Shown here: piece by piece, positions 8,614-16,699 of the stretch
Position numbering within the stretch: the first letter of the stretch is position 1
Layout: each line of letters opens with the position of its first letter
Source of the DNA: Synechococcus sp. UW179A
Lineage (GTDB): Bacteria; Cyanobacteriota; Cyanobacteriia; PCC-6307; Cyanobiaceae
Assembly (NCBI RefSeq): GCF_900473965.1
Contig: NZ_UCNJ01000012.1
Coordinates: 186,001-250,000, forward strand
Direction: 5' to 3'
DNA length: 64,000 nt
Translations under genes and position numbers: made by a program
Notes under the pieces: generated by a model
Databases searched by the model: none
What the model was told of the DNA's origin: nothing
The model's input: the letters and a program-made list of their open reading frames with translations, nothing else

Positions 8614-9411
8614 TCAGCTCTCTTGGTTGGATTCGTTCAACTTTCGTCCGACAGTCGCCCCGGCGATTAGATAAGCACCGATTCCTCCAGCCATGAATCC
8701 CATGCCGTTGCGTATCAGCGGCAGGAACTCGCTTGTTCGTGTCACCACGGGGGCAACCCCGAACACACCGAAAAGCATGACCCACAGTGGCGACAGTAAT
8801 AACAGCCAGCCCCAAGCAATTCGCTCACCTTCTTTGCGTGGATAGGCTGCGAAGCCTGCAATCAATCCACCGAGGATTGAGGTGCTAAGCGTCCAGAGCC
8901 ACTGTTCCGTTGGAAGGCCCGGTACAACCTGGCATCCGCCTCGATCCAAGCAGAGTTCCACCGCATCCAGTGCCGCCAGGATGGCGCCGTCCTCTCCGTG
9001 ATCCTTCACATAAAACTGATTGCCATAGCGGGTCTGTAATTCAACCCACCAGGTGCGTGGCATCAGCGCAAACAGAGCATCGCCCACATTGAAGTTGAGC
9101 AGATTGCCCCCACGCGGATCCGCCACCAGCAGCAGGCTGCGCTCGTCCAGTCCCCAGAAATCCTTCACGGCTAGACCAGGTGTTCGCTCGTATTGCGTCA
9201 GCACTCTCAGCTTCCAGCCGCTGCGTTGTTCAAAGGCGTCGAGAGAAGTTTCCAGTGACTGGCGCTGTGTTTGGCTCAGAGCCTTGGCGAGGTCAATCAC
9301 CGGTGTCGGATGGTCTGGGAGCAGATCGGGATTGTCGATTGCCCCGGCGGGCGCGGCGAACATCACCAGCAGCACCGACAGGCTCAGTAGGGCCTTCAGG
9401 CCACGCATCAT
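8614..9411 (-). CDS. TPM-domain (TLP18.3/Psb32-like) membrane-anchored protein
   Basis: A TPM-domain protein of the type linked to photosystem II repair in cyanobacteria and plants. It begins with a signal peptide (RGLKALLSLSV to PAGA). The TPM domain follows (PVIDLAKALSQ, SGWKLRVLTQYERTPG, LLLVADPRGGNLLNFNVG), and two hydrophobic segments near the C-terminus (WLLLLSPLWVMLFGVFGV and MGFMAGGIGAYLIAG) should anchor it with the domain on the lumenal or periplasmic side. The ORF is open to 9426, but the tandem ATG at 9411 gives a more typical signal peptide. It is divergent from the methyltransferase gene. Photosystem repair is inferred from the family. Confidence 0.8.
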   Translation of the reverse strand: MMRGLKALLSLSVLLVMFAAPAGAIDNPDLLPDHPTPVIDLAKALSQTQRQSLETSLDAFEQRSGWKLRVLTQYERTPGLAVKDFWGLDERSLLLVADPRGGNLLNFNVGDALFALMPRTWWVELQTRYGNQFYVKDHGEDGAILAALDAVELCLDRGGCQVVPGLPTEQWLWTLSTSILGGLIAGFAAYPRKEGERIAWGWLLLLSPLWVMLFGVFGVAPVVTRTSEFLPLIRNGMGFMAGGIGAYLIAGATVGRKLNESNQES

Positions 9412-9458
9412 TGCTTGAACACCCATGATTTAAAGCGAGTGCACGCCATTCTCACCAC

Positions 9459-10667
9459 ATGAAGGCCTTAGATGTGCCCTGTCCCGAATGGCTACGGGAG
9501 CGACTGCAACAGCATGGCCAGCGGGTGCCCTTCTCCACCTTCATGGAATGGGCCCTGCATGACCCTGATCACGGCGCCTATGGCAGTGGTCAACTGCATG
9601 TGGGCACGACTGGTGATTTCGTCACCTCTCCATCCCTCAGTGAGGATTTCTCAAGCCTGTTGATTCATCAGCTGATCGAATGGCTGGAGTTGCTGGGCGT
9701 TCGCCATCCAGAAGGCCGGCTCTCAATCGTGGATGTGGGGCCTGGTGAGGGTGATCTCATCGCTCAGTTGATCCCCCTTCTCCAAGTTTCCGCAGCTGAA
9801 TGGCTGCCGCGTCTGGAGTGTGTTCTTGTCGAAATCAACCCTGGGATGCAGCAGCGCCAGAGAGCGCGGCTCGAGTCAGTGGGTCAGATTCCCTGCCGCT
9901 GGGTCTCATTGCAGGAGCTCGCCGCTGAACCGGTCAACGGCATCATGATTGCTCATGAACTGCTTGATGCTCTGCCGGTCGAGCGTCTCATTTTGAAAGG
10001 AGGATCACTTCGGCGGCAGATGGTCACTCTTCAGGCCTCTGGTGCATCGAAGGCTCTGCTCCGATGGGACGACGATCCCTTGCCTGTGCCAATGCAGGCT
10101 CAAATCCAGGAGTGTGCGGATCGTGATGCTTTCGAGCTTCCGCCAAGGGGAGCGTTGGATGGATGGGCCACGGAATGGCATCACTCCGTGCAGCCCTGGA
10201 TGAAGCAGGCCTGTGCAGCCATGACCGATGGTCTGTTGTTGGTGGTGGACTACGCCTTGGAGTCAAGCCGGTATTACAACTCGCGGCGAGCTGATGGAAC
10301 GCTGGTGGCCTACAAACGCCAACAGGCATCCTCTGATGTTCTGCGTGATGCGGGTTCTCAAGACATCACCGCTCACCTGTGCATCGAATCATTCGTGGGA
10401 GCAGCTTCAGAGGCTGGCTGGAATTTTGCCGGCCAGTGCCGTCAAGGAGAAGCGCTGCTTGCGTTGGGTCTGGCAGCGCGGCTGACAGCGTTGCAGCAGA
10501 TGCCTGCTGATCAGCTGGCGGAAGCATTGCGTCGAAGGGAAGCTCTGCTGAGACTTGTAGACCCCAGTTGTCTCGGGGAGCTGCGTTGGTTCGCCTTTCT
10601 TCGCAACGCACCAACTGCAGTAAGCAATGAACTACTCGACAGTCGTTTCCTGCGGGAACCGACCTAA
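9459..10667 (+). CDS. SAM-dependent methyltransferase, MidA/NDUFAF7 family
   Basis: A 402-residue class I methyltransferase. The N-terminal block with MEWALHDPDHGAYG and GDFVTSPSLSEDF is diagnostic for the family (PF02636). The SAM-binding motif IVDVGPGEGDLIAQL lies near residue 90, followed by LVEINPGMQ and AHELLDALPVERL. Mitochondrial members methylate an Arg of a complex I subunit. In cyanobacteria an NDH-1 target is conceivable but not shown. The stop abuts the end of aroB on the other strand, so the genes converge with no spacer. Confidence 0.85.
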   Translation: MKALDVPCPEWLRERLQQHGQRVPFSTFMEWALHDPDHGAYGSGQLHVGTTGDFVTSPSLSEDFSSLLIHQLIEWLELLGVRHPEGRLSIVDVGPGEGDLIAQLIPLLQVSAAEWLPRLECVLVEINPGMQQRQRARLESVGQIPCRWVSLQELAAEPVNGIMIAHELLDALPVERLILKGGSLRRQMVTLQASGASKALLRWDDDPLPVPMQAQIQECADRDAFELPPRGALDGWATEWHHSVQPWMKQACAAMTDGLLLVVDYALESSRYYNSRRADGTLVAYKRQQASSDVLRDAGSQDITAHLCIESFVGAASEAGWNFAGQCRQGEALLALGLAARLTALQQMPADQLAEALRRREALLRLVDPSCLGELRWFAFLRNAPTAVSNELLDSRFLREPT

Positions 10668-11795
10668 TCAGGCGAGGGATTCAAGGCAACGACTGACATC
10701 CTCGTCGCTGATTTCGTCACTGATGATCACGTTGCCGATCCGGGTCGGCAGGACGAAACGCAGTCGCCCGTGTCGAACCTTTTTATCGCCTTGCAAGGTC
10801 CGCAGTGCTGCCTCCCGATCAAGGGTTGGCCAGGCCACAGGTAAACCGGCTTTCTTGATGAGTTTCAGCTGGCGCTGTTGATCAGCTTCGCTCCAGAGAC
10901 CTTTCTGGACGGCGAGGCGCCCAACTGCCGCCATGCCAATCGCCACGGCTTCGCCATGCAGCCACGTTCCGTATCCGGTGAGGGTCTCAACCACATGACC
11001 GAAGGTGTGCCCGTAATTAAGGATTGCGCGGCGGCCTCCCTCCTTTTCATCGTCAGCGACCACCAATGCCTTGGCTTCCGCTGAGAGCACAAGAATGTCA
11101 TGAAGCAACGTCGGATCCATTGCTGTGGGATCAGAGAGGTCTGAGGCCTCCTCCAGACGTCTGAACAGGCCAGGGTCTCCAATCACCCCGTATTTGATCA
11201 CTTCGGCCATGCCAGCCCGGAATTCCCTCACAGGAAGCGTGTTGAGTGTCAAAGGATCGATGACAACCAGGCGCGGCTGGTGGAAGGCTCCGATCAGATT
11301 CTTCCCCTTCGGATGGTTCACACCGGTCTTGCCACCGATGGAGGCATCCACCATGGACAGAAGAGTGGTCGGAACCTGGACGATGCCGATACCGCGCAGC
11401 CAGCATGCCGCCGCAAAGCCCGTCATGTCACCGACAACGCCACCTCCAAGCGCCAGCATTAGGGAGGTGCGCTCAAGACCCTCCTGTTGAGCCTTGTCGA
11501 GGATCAAACTCAGTGTTTGGAGTGTTTTTCGTTCCTCGCCCGCATCGATTTCCAGCAGCACCGGGTTGAATCCTGCAGCTTTGAGTCCATTCAGGCAGAT
11601 GTCGCCGTAAGGTCCGGCGACATCAGGGTTGCTCACTACAAGAATTTTGGTCCCTGACCGAATCGGCAAATCGGCCAGTGCAGCGCCGATCGCTCCCACC
11701 ATCGAACAGCCGATGATCACGTCGTAGGGATTGTGCTCAAGGGACACCGTGATCCTTGTGTGTTCCTGCAAGTCAGCTGCCTGCGCTGTGCTCAT
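10668..11795 (-). CDS. aroB: 3-dehydroquinate synthase
   Basis: Second step of the shikimate pathway, converting DAHP to 3-dehydroquinate with NAD and a divalent metal. Clear motifs are [15 protein letters not shown] (NAD binding), [44 protein letters not shown] and HGEAVAIGM, with metal ligands in EVIKYG and the two His motifs. The longest ORF starts at 11906, but [12 protein letters not shown] from ATG 11795 leads directly into the usual first strand ([15 protein letters not shown]). The length of 375 residues fits the family. It is divergent from the ABC permease. Confidence 0.95.
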   Translation of the reverse strand: MSTAQAADLQEHTRITVSLEHNPYDVIIGCSMVGAIGAALADLPIRSGTKILVVSNPDVAGPYGDICLNGLKAAGFNPVLLEIDAGEERKTLQTLSLILDKAQQEGLERTSLMLALGGGVVGDMTGFAAACWLRGIGIVQVPTTLLSMVDASIGGKTGVNHPKGKNLIGAFHQPRLVVIDPLTLNTLPVREFRAGMAEVIKYGVIGDPGLFRRLEEASDLSDPTAMDPTLLHDILVLSAEAKALVVADDEKEGGRRAILNYGHTFGHVVETLTGYGTWLHGEAVAIGMAAVGRLAVQKGLWSEADQQRQLKLIKKAGLPVAWPTLDREAALRTLQGDKKVRHGRLRFVLPTRIGNVIISDEISDEDVSRCLESLA

Positions 11796-11872
11796 GGGCC
11801 GATGCTGCGGTTGCGATCCGCGGGCGATTGGATCGACTGACCCTATCCTCAGCCGCAGGCTGATCGAGTTCG

Positions 11873-12769
11873 ATGAACCCTGTCTCCAGGCCAGACCGGC
11901 GAACAAGCCTCACCGCTTGGGCTTTTCTTGCGCCAGCGCTCATGCTGTTGAGTCTTTCTGTGCTCATTCCAGCCGCCATGGCTCTGGTGATCAGCTTCAC
12001 GCAGACAGGGCTAGATGTTTCAGAGCCACTGCGGTTCATCGGCCTGGCCAACCTGCGCAGGCTTGCTGGTGATCCGATGTTTTATCGCGTACTGGGCACC
12101 ACCCTCGTTTATCTCGTAGGTGTGGTGCCTCCAATCGTGATTGGTGCTTTGATCTTGGCCGTGCTCGTCAATCGGGTTCTGCCTGGGATCCATTGGCTAA
12201 GAGCTGCGTTCTACACACCTGTGTTGGTTTCGATCGTTGTCGCAGCCATTGCCTTCCGTTGGCTTTATGCAGAGAACGGCTTGATCAATGGCTGGCTCGA
12301 AGCCTTGATCGGATCCGGTTTCATTCCCATCGAATTTCTGACCAACCCTTTGCTGGCACTGCCTTCCGTGATGCTTGTGACCCTTTGGAAAGGCTTGGGG
12401 TATTACATGGTGATTTTTCTCGGTGGCCTTCAGGGAATTTCCAAGGAGCTCTACGAGGCTGCCGAATTGGACGGCAGTGAGGGCTGGAGGAAACATCTCG
12501 ATATCACCCTTCCTCTGCTGCGTCCCTACGTGACTCTGGTGGCAGTGATGTCAGCCATCGCTGCCACAAAGGTTTTCGAGGAAGTGTTTCTGATGACGCA
12601 GGGAGGACCTGCCGACTCAACCAGAACCCTCGTTTATTACGTGTATGACCAGGCTTTTGCAGAACTTGAGATCAGCTATGCCTGCACCGTTGGTCTTGCC
12701 CTGTTCCTGATTGTTTTGCTGCTGACGGCGATTAGGTTTGCTTTCGGCGAGGAACGTTCACTGATTTAG
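11873..12769 (+). CDS. Sugar-type ABC transporter permease (MalF/UgpA-like)
   Basis: A 298-residue inner-membrane permease with six predicted hydrophobic segments. The EAA loop that contacts the ATPase reads [20 protein letters not shown] near residue 200. The family is the carbohydrate/glycerol-3-phosphate permease group (CUT1). No partner permease, binding protein or ATPase lies beside it, so its other subunits must be encoded elsewhere. The ggt cluster in this window already has its own two permeases. The substrate is unknown. Confidence 0.85.
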   Translation: MNPVSRPDRRTSLTAWAFLAPALMLLSLSVLIPAAMALVISFTQTGLDVSEPLRFIGLANLRRLAGDPMFYRVLGTTLVYLVGVVPPIVIGALILAVLVNRVLPGIHWLRAAFYTPVLVSIVVAAIAFRWLYAENGLINGWLEALIGSGFIPIEFLTNPLLALPSVMLVTLWKGLGYYMVIFLGGLQGISKELYEAAELDGSEGWRKHLDITLPLLRPYVTLVAVMSAIAATKVFEEVFLMTQGGPADSTRTLVYYVYDQAFAELEISYACTVGLALFLIVLLLTAIRFAFGEERSLI

Positions 12770-12821
12770 ACCACTCCTTTGAGGGTCGGATGGCAAGCTT
12801 CAGTGAAGGACATCAGTGGCC

Positions 12822-13988
12822 ATGGCCAGCGCTGCCGGAACAATTGGAGTTGTTGGGGGTGGTCAGCTCGCACTGATGCTGTGTGAAGCAGCAAAGACAC
12901 GGAATGTTGATGTGATCGTGCAAAGTGCGTCTGACCAGGATCCGGCGATGGCTGTCGCTCAGGGGCAAGTCTTGGGTGCAGCCTCAGATGCTGCCGCAAC
13001 TGCGGAATTATTGAAGCGCTGCCAACACATCACTTTTGAGAATGAGTGGATCCCTGTTGAAGCGTTGCGAGCTTTGGATAGTGATGGAGTGCTGTTTTCC
13101 CCTTCCCTCGACAGTCTGCTGCCGTTGGTGAACAAGCTGTCTCAACGCCGAATGCTGGATGATTTAGCGATTCCAAGTCCGGCTTGGGTTGCTCTGGATG
13201 AGATCAACACCGACTCGCCGGCTCTCCCTTCTGGCTGGACGTTTCCAGTGATGGCCAAAGCGGCTCATGGCGGTTACGACGGCAAGGGGACCTGTGTGGT
13301 CAGCGATCTCAAGTCTCTTCAGGATCTGTTGAGCAGCGTGTCAGTTGAGGATTGGCTACTGGAAGCCTGGGTCACTTACGAACGTGAACTGGCGCTGGTC
13401 GTCAGTCGCGATCAGCACGGACGAATCCGTAGCCTTCCACTGGTGGAAACGCATCAGAAGAATCAGGTGTGTGACTGGGTTCTTGCTCCTGCACAGTCGG
13501 AGCAGTTGTTGGAAGCCACTGCATACAACATTGCTGCATCCCTGCTCACAAGCCTCAATTACGTGGGAGTGATGGCTCTTGAATTCTTTTATGGCCCAGC
13601 AGGTTTGATGGTGAACGAAATTGCGCCACGCACGCACAACTCTGGCCATTTCTCCATTGAAGCGTGCAGCAGTAGTCAATTCGATCAGCAGCTCTGCATT
13701 ACAGGAGAGCTGCCAGTGCCGGCATCAGATCTTGTGGTGCCAGGTGCGCTCATGGTGAATCTTCTTGGTTTGTCTTCTGAGGGCAGCGAACCGCTGCAAT
13801 CCAGGCTCGCTGCTCTGGAGGCCATTCCCAGGTCCCACCTGCATTGGTATGGCAAGCAGGAAGTGCCTGGAAGGAAGGTTGGACATGTGACTGTGCTGCT
13901 TAAGCAAGCCGAATCCGATGCTCGTGGCCAGGAAGCTCAAAGCCTTCTGAAGCAAATCCGTGAGGTCTGGCCGAATCCCTTACATTGA
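12822..13988 (+). CDS. purK: N5-carboxyaminoimidazole ribonucleotide synthase
   Basis: ATP-dependent carboxylation of AIR in purine synthesis, using an ATP-grasp fold. The N-terminus IGVVGGGQLALMLCEAA is diagnostic. MAKAAHGGYDGKGTCVV is the ATP-grasp loop, and EFFYGPAGLMVNEIAPRTHNSGHFSIEAC carries the metal and substrate residues (shown only as family features; key stretch NEIAPRTHNSGH). A GTG at 12816 would add two residues; I prefer ATG 12822. A 6S RNA candidate follows directly, as is usual for purK in cyanobacteria. Confidence 0.94.
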   Translation: MASAAGTIGVVGGGQLALMLCEAAKTRNVDVIVQSASDQDPAMAVAQGQVLGAASDAAATAELLKRCQHITFENEWIPVEALRALDSDGVLFSPSLDSLLPLVNKLSQRRMLDDLAIPSPAWVALDEINTDSPALPSGWTFPVMAKAAHGGYDGKGTCVVSDLKSLQDLLSSVSVEDWLLEAWVTYERELALVVSRDQHGRIRSLPLVETHQKNQVCDWVLAPAQSEQLLEATAYNIAASLLTSLNYVGVMALEFFYGPAGLMVNEIAPRTHNSGHFSIEACSSSQFDQQLCITGELPVPASDLVVPGALMVNLLGLSSEGSEPLQSRLAALEAIPRSHLHWYGKQEVPGRKVGHVTVLLKQAESDARGQEAQSLLKQIREVWPNPLH

Positions 13989-14021
13989 CACCGGACTGCC
14001 TGGTTGGTGACAGCCTTTTTC

Positions 14022-14209
14022 TAGTGCTCTGATCTGACTCTCTTTCGACTTGGGGCGACTGTCGTGAAGGCGCCGTAGACCGGCCTTGTAGCCGGAAACG
14101 AATCCTCACTTTGTTGCCCCTTCTGGTAAATCCAGGTCGAACACTGGGGCTCGCACGGTCAGGTGGTCCACCCCAAAACAGCATGGGTTTTCAGCGAACC
14201 GAACACTAG
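14022..14209 (+). ncRNA. ssrS: Putative 6S RNA (ssaA/ssrS) downstream of purK
   Basis: A GC-rich non-coding stretch of about 188 nt whose ends pair: CTAGTG at 14022-14027 with CACTAG at 14204-14209. Internally GGGGCGAC (14052-14059) pairs with GTTGCCCC (14113-14120), allowing one G-U, and CCGGC/GCCGG form a small hairpin between them. The length, closed-end topology and place immediately after purK match cyanobacterial 6S RNA, which binds RNA polymerase by mimicking an open promoter. The exact ends and the central bubble were not confirmed by folding. The alternative is a long purK 3' UTR. Confidence 0.6.
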
Positions 14210-14301
14210 GGTTGAACCTAAAAGTTGAACCCACATATTTGGTCATGCTAAGTATTCCTGAGTGCTTGATTAGGAGCTATTGAGCCAGGTGAGTTCGAGA
14301 A

Positions 14302-14330
14302 CGAACCCAAAAGGCGAAAGCTTTGGTTCG
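14302..14330 (-). terminator. GAAA-loop hairpin, possible terminator for a minus-strand ORF
   Basis: CGAACC and GGTTCG close a stem that continues through A/T pairs and a GC pair onto a GAAA loop when read on the plus strand. Read on the minus strand it starts three bases after the stop of a 55-codon ORF and is followed by TTCTC, so it could terminate that ORF. The T-run is weak, so processing or 6S-related structure is also possible. Confidence 0.4.
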
Positions 14331-14332
14331 GG

Positions 14333-14500
14333 TCAACCATGGTCAGGCTCGGGAAACAGGTTGCCGTCTTCATCCAACACTTCCACGACATTCACGACCT
14401 TGAGGTATGGGGTCTGAAAGTCCTCCTCATCGACGACTTCAAACTTCAAAGAGGCCTGGAATTTATTATTGCCAAAGTCGATGGTCAATTGATCTGTCAA
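14333..14500 (-). CDS. Possible small acidic protein, antisense to the 14339 ORF
   Basis: A 55-codon ORF from a TTG, too short for many gene finders. Its translation is strikingly protein-like: strongly acidic, with KFEVVDEEDFQ, VVNVVEVLDEDGN and a FPEPDHG end. A stable hairpin lies three bases after the stop. The base composition here is higher in GC than the surrounding island, like a core gene. Against it are the TTG start and the lack of a clear ribosome binding site. It competes with the plus-strand ORF at 14339-14653, and only one is likely real in the overlap. I do not recognise the family. Confidence 0.4.
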   Translation of the reverse strand: MTDQLTIDFGNNKFQASLKFEVVDEEDFQTPYLKVVNVVEVLDEDGNLFPEPDHG

Positions 14501-14653
14501 TATGATTGGCTAGATGAACTAGCGTTAGTTGCTCAGTTTGAAAGAATCTATGGAAATGAAATTGATTTGAATATTACCTACGCAGTAGGTGATGGCAATG
14601 ACATTGGCCTTTATACTGACCCTCAGACTCTTTCAGGTATGAACTTTTGGTAG
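14339..14653 (+). CDS. Hypothetical protein (uncertain; conflicts with a minus-strand ORF)
   Basis: An ATG-initiated ORF of 104 codons just after the 6S RNA candidate. The first 50 residues have an unusual composition (FIQHFHDIHDLEVWGL) of the kind produced by reading an acidic gene antisense. The second half (DELALVAQFERIYGN, YAVGDGNDIGLYTDPQT) looks more natural and has no competing frame. I see no signal peptide, membrane segment or known motif. It may be a chance ORF, or its true coding part may be only the downstream half. Confidence 0.35.
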   Translation: MVRLGKQVAVFIQHFHDIHDLEVWGLKVLLIDDFKLQRGLEFIIAKVDGQLICQYDWLDELALVAQFERIYGNEIDLNITYAVGDGNDIGLYTDPQTLSGMNFW

Positions 14654-14712
14654 ATGTGATCAACTGCACTTGATCGGGATTGTACTTAGATCATGCTTCC
14701 TTTTTTTAGTCA

Positions 14713-15162
14713 ATGAAACTGCCAACCCTCCTCGGTTCTCTGCTCCTCTCAGCATCGTCTGCCATTGCTGATGACTTTCTTTATTTGAGGTGCAAGCTGT
14801 CAGTTGATATGGTTATTACTAATCCAGCAACATCCGAAACAGTTGAAGATAGAACAATGGAAGACATATCAACTCTTAAAATAAACTTTGCGAAGAAAAC
14901 AATTCTCGACTCTCGCTCTGAAGGAACACTTGATATTGCCATTCAAGATAAAATTTTGACAATACCTCAGAGAATTGATGACAAAAAATTGAAGTTAATT
15001 GATATAGGCAAGATTAAATTAACTCCACCTTATCTTATGTCTGGTAAAGGAACAGCAATATACAAATCTAAGAATCAAACATCGACTTACAGCTACGAAG
15101 GTCTGTGCAAAGAGGTTGATGCATCAGTTTTTGAGAAGGCTTTGAAAGAGTCTGAGAGTTGA
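14713..15162 (+). CDS. Small exported protein of unknown function
   Basis: A 149-residue protein with a signal peptide (MKLPTLLGSLLLSASSAIA, cleaved before DDFLYLRC). The mature part is beta-rich and polar with two Cys (YLRCKLS and EGLCKEV) placed near the two ends, suggesting a disulfide-closed domain. It lies in the AT-rich island. A decayed copy of the same family lies 2.2 kb downstream (16985-17425), with matching signal peptide and C-terminal GLC..VFEK motif, so the family has duplicated here. The function is unknown. Confidence 0.7.
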   Translation: MKLPTLLGSLLLSASSAIADDFLYLRCKLSVDMVITNPATSETVEDRTMEDISTLKINFAKKTILDSRSEGTLDIAIQDKILTIPQRIDDKKLKLIDIGKIKLTPPYLMSGKGTAIYKSKNQTSTYSYEGLCKEVDASVFEKALKESES

Positions 15163-15762
15163 AGCATCGTGCTTTGAGTCTGCCAGTCACCTGATGCGAC
15201 TACTGACAGGGTGGATCTATAGCTCCAATGGGTGATCTGTCTGCGTTCTCACACTGCAAGGGTGTTGGAGCAGTCTGATTAACCTTGAACCATCAGCAAG
15301 TCGACCAGGCGTACAGGAGAGACCTTGAGTCAGCGTCATCACTTGATCTGATCAGGCAACATAACGGCAATTGAGGAAGTGTTGATTGTCTAGTCATTGC
15401 ATCTGGCTGCCTGTATTAGGCAGTCCTTGCGCTGTTCTCTGTATTAAGTGGTGGTTGGCTTTCCTCTATACATAAGTCGTTGCTTCCTCTGTACAGTGGT
15501 GGTTGGATTGTTTTCCTTAATTAAAGTGTGGTAGGCAAAAGCTACAATGTTTAATTGCTTGATGCAGTGCTTTGTGGTGCTTCCTTCCGCCTCTACATCA
15601 GTCATTGTTCAGCGATACCTTGGGCTCTCCACAAGACCCTGCGAAGCAATGTCTAGGGTAGAAGCAACACTTAAGAACTCTTGTAGGCCCATCTTGGCAC
15701 TTCTCAGAGCGCGAGCGAGGAGTATAACTATGTAATGTTGTAACGCGGCTTATCTTGTTAAA
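15163..15762. other. Gene-free stretch with short repeats and a possible gene remnant
   Basis: No convincing gene. It contains a minus-strand reading frame remnant (about 15200-15292), a CTGCCT/AGGCAG hairpin (15407-15423) and two exact 11-bp copies of GTGGTGGTTGG spaced 48 bp apart. A 62-codon ORF at 15547-15735 has no protein-like features. Confidence 0.5.
15407..15535. repeat. Short imperfect tandem repeat region with hairpin
   Basis: GTGGTGGTTGG occurs at 15448-15458 and 15496-15506 (48-bp period), each next to a TCCTCT(A/G)TACA-like segment. A degenerate third copy, GTGTGGTAGG, lies at 15526-15535. A perfect 6-bp inverted repeat around GTATT precedes them at 15407-15423. The role is unknown. 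Confidence 0.5.
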
Positions 15763-15897
15763 TCACTTCAGCACTTTATGGGCGGTTCCGTCACCGTCAT
15801 ACTTATCTGTATTGTAGAAACCACCCCTTGTACCGAAGTACAGGGTGACTAACACGAATGGAATAGAAACATACAAAAGAACTGTGGATAAAGTCAT
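15763..15897 (-). CDS. 44-residue single-span membrane protein, unknown function
   Basis: A short ORF starting MTLSTVLLYVSIPFVLVTLY, which is one clear membrane span. It continues with a glycine-rich polar tail (FGTRGGFYNTDKYDGDGTAH) and ends KVLK. The clean span and charged tail look like the small thylakoid or plasma-membrane proteins common in cyanobacteria, but I cannot name it. It is the only minus-strand candidate in this part of the island with such composition. No partner gene is adjacent. Confidence 0.6.
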   Translation of the reverse strand: MTLSTVLLYVSIPFVLVTLYFGTRGGFYNTDKYDGDGTAHKVLK

Positions 15898-16024
15898 TTT
15901 TGATCTGAAAAACCCAGTTTGATGTCTCTATGCTAGATGCAAGTCCGTTCAATGTCAGGCTCTACTGCCAGTTGAGTTTCATGTGATCGCTACTTCACAG
16001 TCGCTCATAGAGTGATCGGAGTAG

Positions 16025-16210
16025 TCATGGCAGCGAAGGCCCATGAATCGGGTTGTCTTTCAGTCTCCATTGCGGCTGCAGTCCATAACGATTGTTCTTA
16101 ACTGATATTGAATTTTGTAATTGTTCAAAAGATAGAGTCCAGTCAAAGTGACCTTCTAATTTCGGACCTTTTGCTAACTCGAAAAACCAAGAAAAATACA
16201 CGGCGATCAT
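16025..16210 (-). CDS. Hypothetical small protein
   Basis: A 61-codon ORF with ATG start. It begins hydrophobic and aromatic (MIAVYFSWFFELAKG) and ends with a basic, proline-rich tail (QWRLKDNPIHGPSLP). No known motif was recognised and no ribosome binding site is obvious. It sits between the 44-residue membrane protein and the Nif11 peptide gene, on the opposite strand from the latter. It could be real or chance. Confidence 0.35.
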   Translation of the reverse strand: MIAVYFSWFFELAKGPKLEGHFDWTLSFEQLQNSISVKNNRYGLQPQWRLKDNPIHGPSLP

Positions 16211-16329
16211 AAGTGATACTATTTGCTTAATTAGGCTTACAAGAGTGAGCTACTATTTGAAATCAAGCGAACTAATCTTACAAATAGAACTTTTAGAGTA
16301 TTGTTTAATCTTTTTGTTCGGCAAGTTGA

Positions 16330-16683
16330 ATGATTAATAGTTTTTGCTGTTTACCATTCCTTGTCAGTTTTGGTCAAAAGCGAAATTGTAAACATCAATT
16401 CATTAGGTCAGCCCAGGAAGACCTCTTGAATCTAGTCTTTATCAATCCTGAATTCAGGAAATCCATTACTGAAGCTACAACTCCGGAAGATGCCGTAAGG
16501 CTTGCTGCAGACTTTGGTATTAAAATTACTGTAGAGGATCTACTTTCAGCATTCCAATCCAAGATGTCAGAACTTTCCTCGGAGGAGCTAGAAGCGGTAT
16601 CTGGAGGTCAAAAGCAAGGCAACACTCATGCACATACAAGATGTGAAATTGATTGTGGCCAGGATCCCCCAGATGATAAATAG
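16330..16683 (+). CDS. Nif11-type leader RiPP precursor peptide (prochlorosin-like)
   Basis: Residues 26-93 form a Nif11-like leader: SAQEDLLNLVFINPEFRKSI, then TPEDAVRLAADFGIKIT and LSSEELEAVSGG ending in the double-glycine cleavage site at residues 92-93. The 24-residue core that follows starts QKQGNTHAHTRCEIDCG and contains Thr99, Thr103, Cys105 and Cys109, so one or two (methyl)lanthionine rings are possible. Marine Synechococcus and Prochlorococcus use such leaders with a single promiscuous LanM enzyme encoded elsewhere; none is in this window. Leaders of this family normally begin near the Ser of SAQEDLL, but no ATG/GTG/TTG is there. The ATG at 16330 adds 25 uncharacteristic residues, so the true start is doubtful. 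A strong terminator follows 16 bases after the stop. Confidence 0.75.
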   Translation: MINSFCCLPFLVSFGQKRNCKHQFIRSAQEDLLNLVFINPEFRKSITEATTPEDAVRLAADFGIKITVEDLLSAFQSKMSELSSEELEAVSGGQKQGNTHAHTRCEIDCGQDPPDDK

Positions 16684-16699
16684 TCTTATCAGTCACTTC

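Noticed and set aside
13900-14184. Minus-strand ORF over the purK end and 6S candidate
   Set aside because: Arg/Ser/Pro-rich composition typical of a GC-rich RNA gene read as protein.
15547-15735. 62-codon ORF
   Set aside because: Composition (Ser/Arg/Cys mix) without motif, and it overlaps no conserved element.
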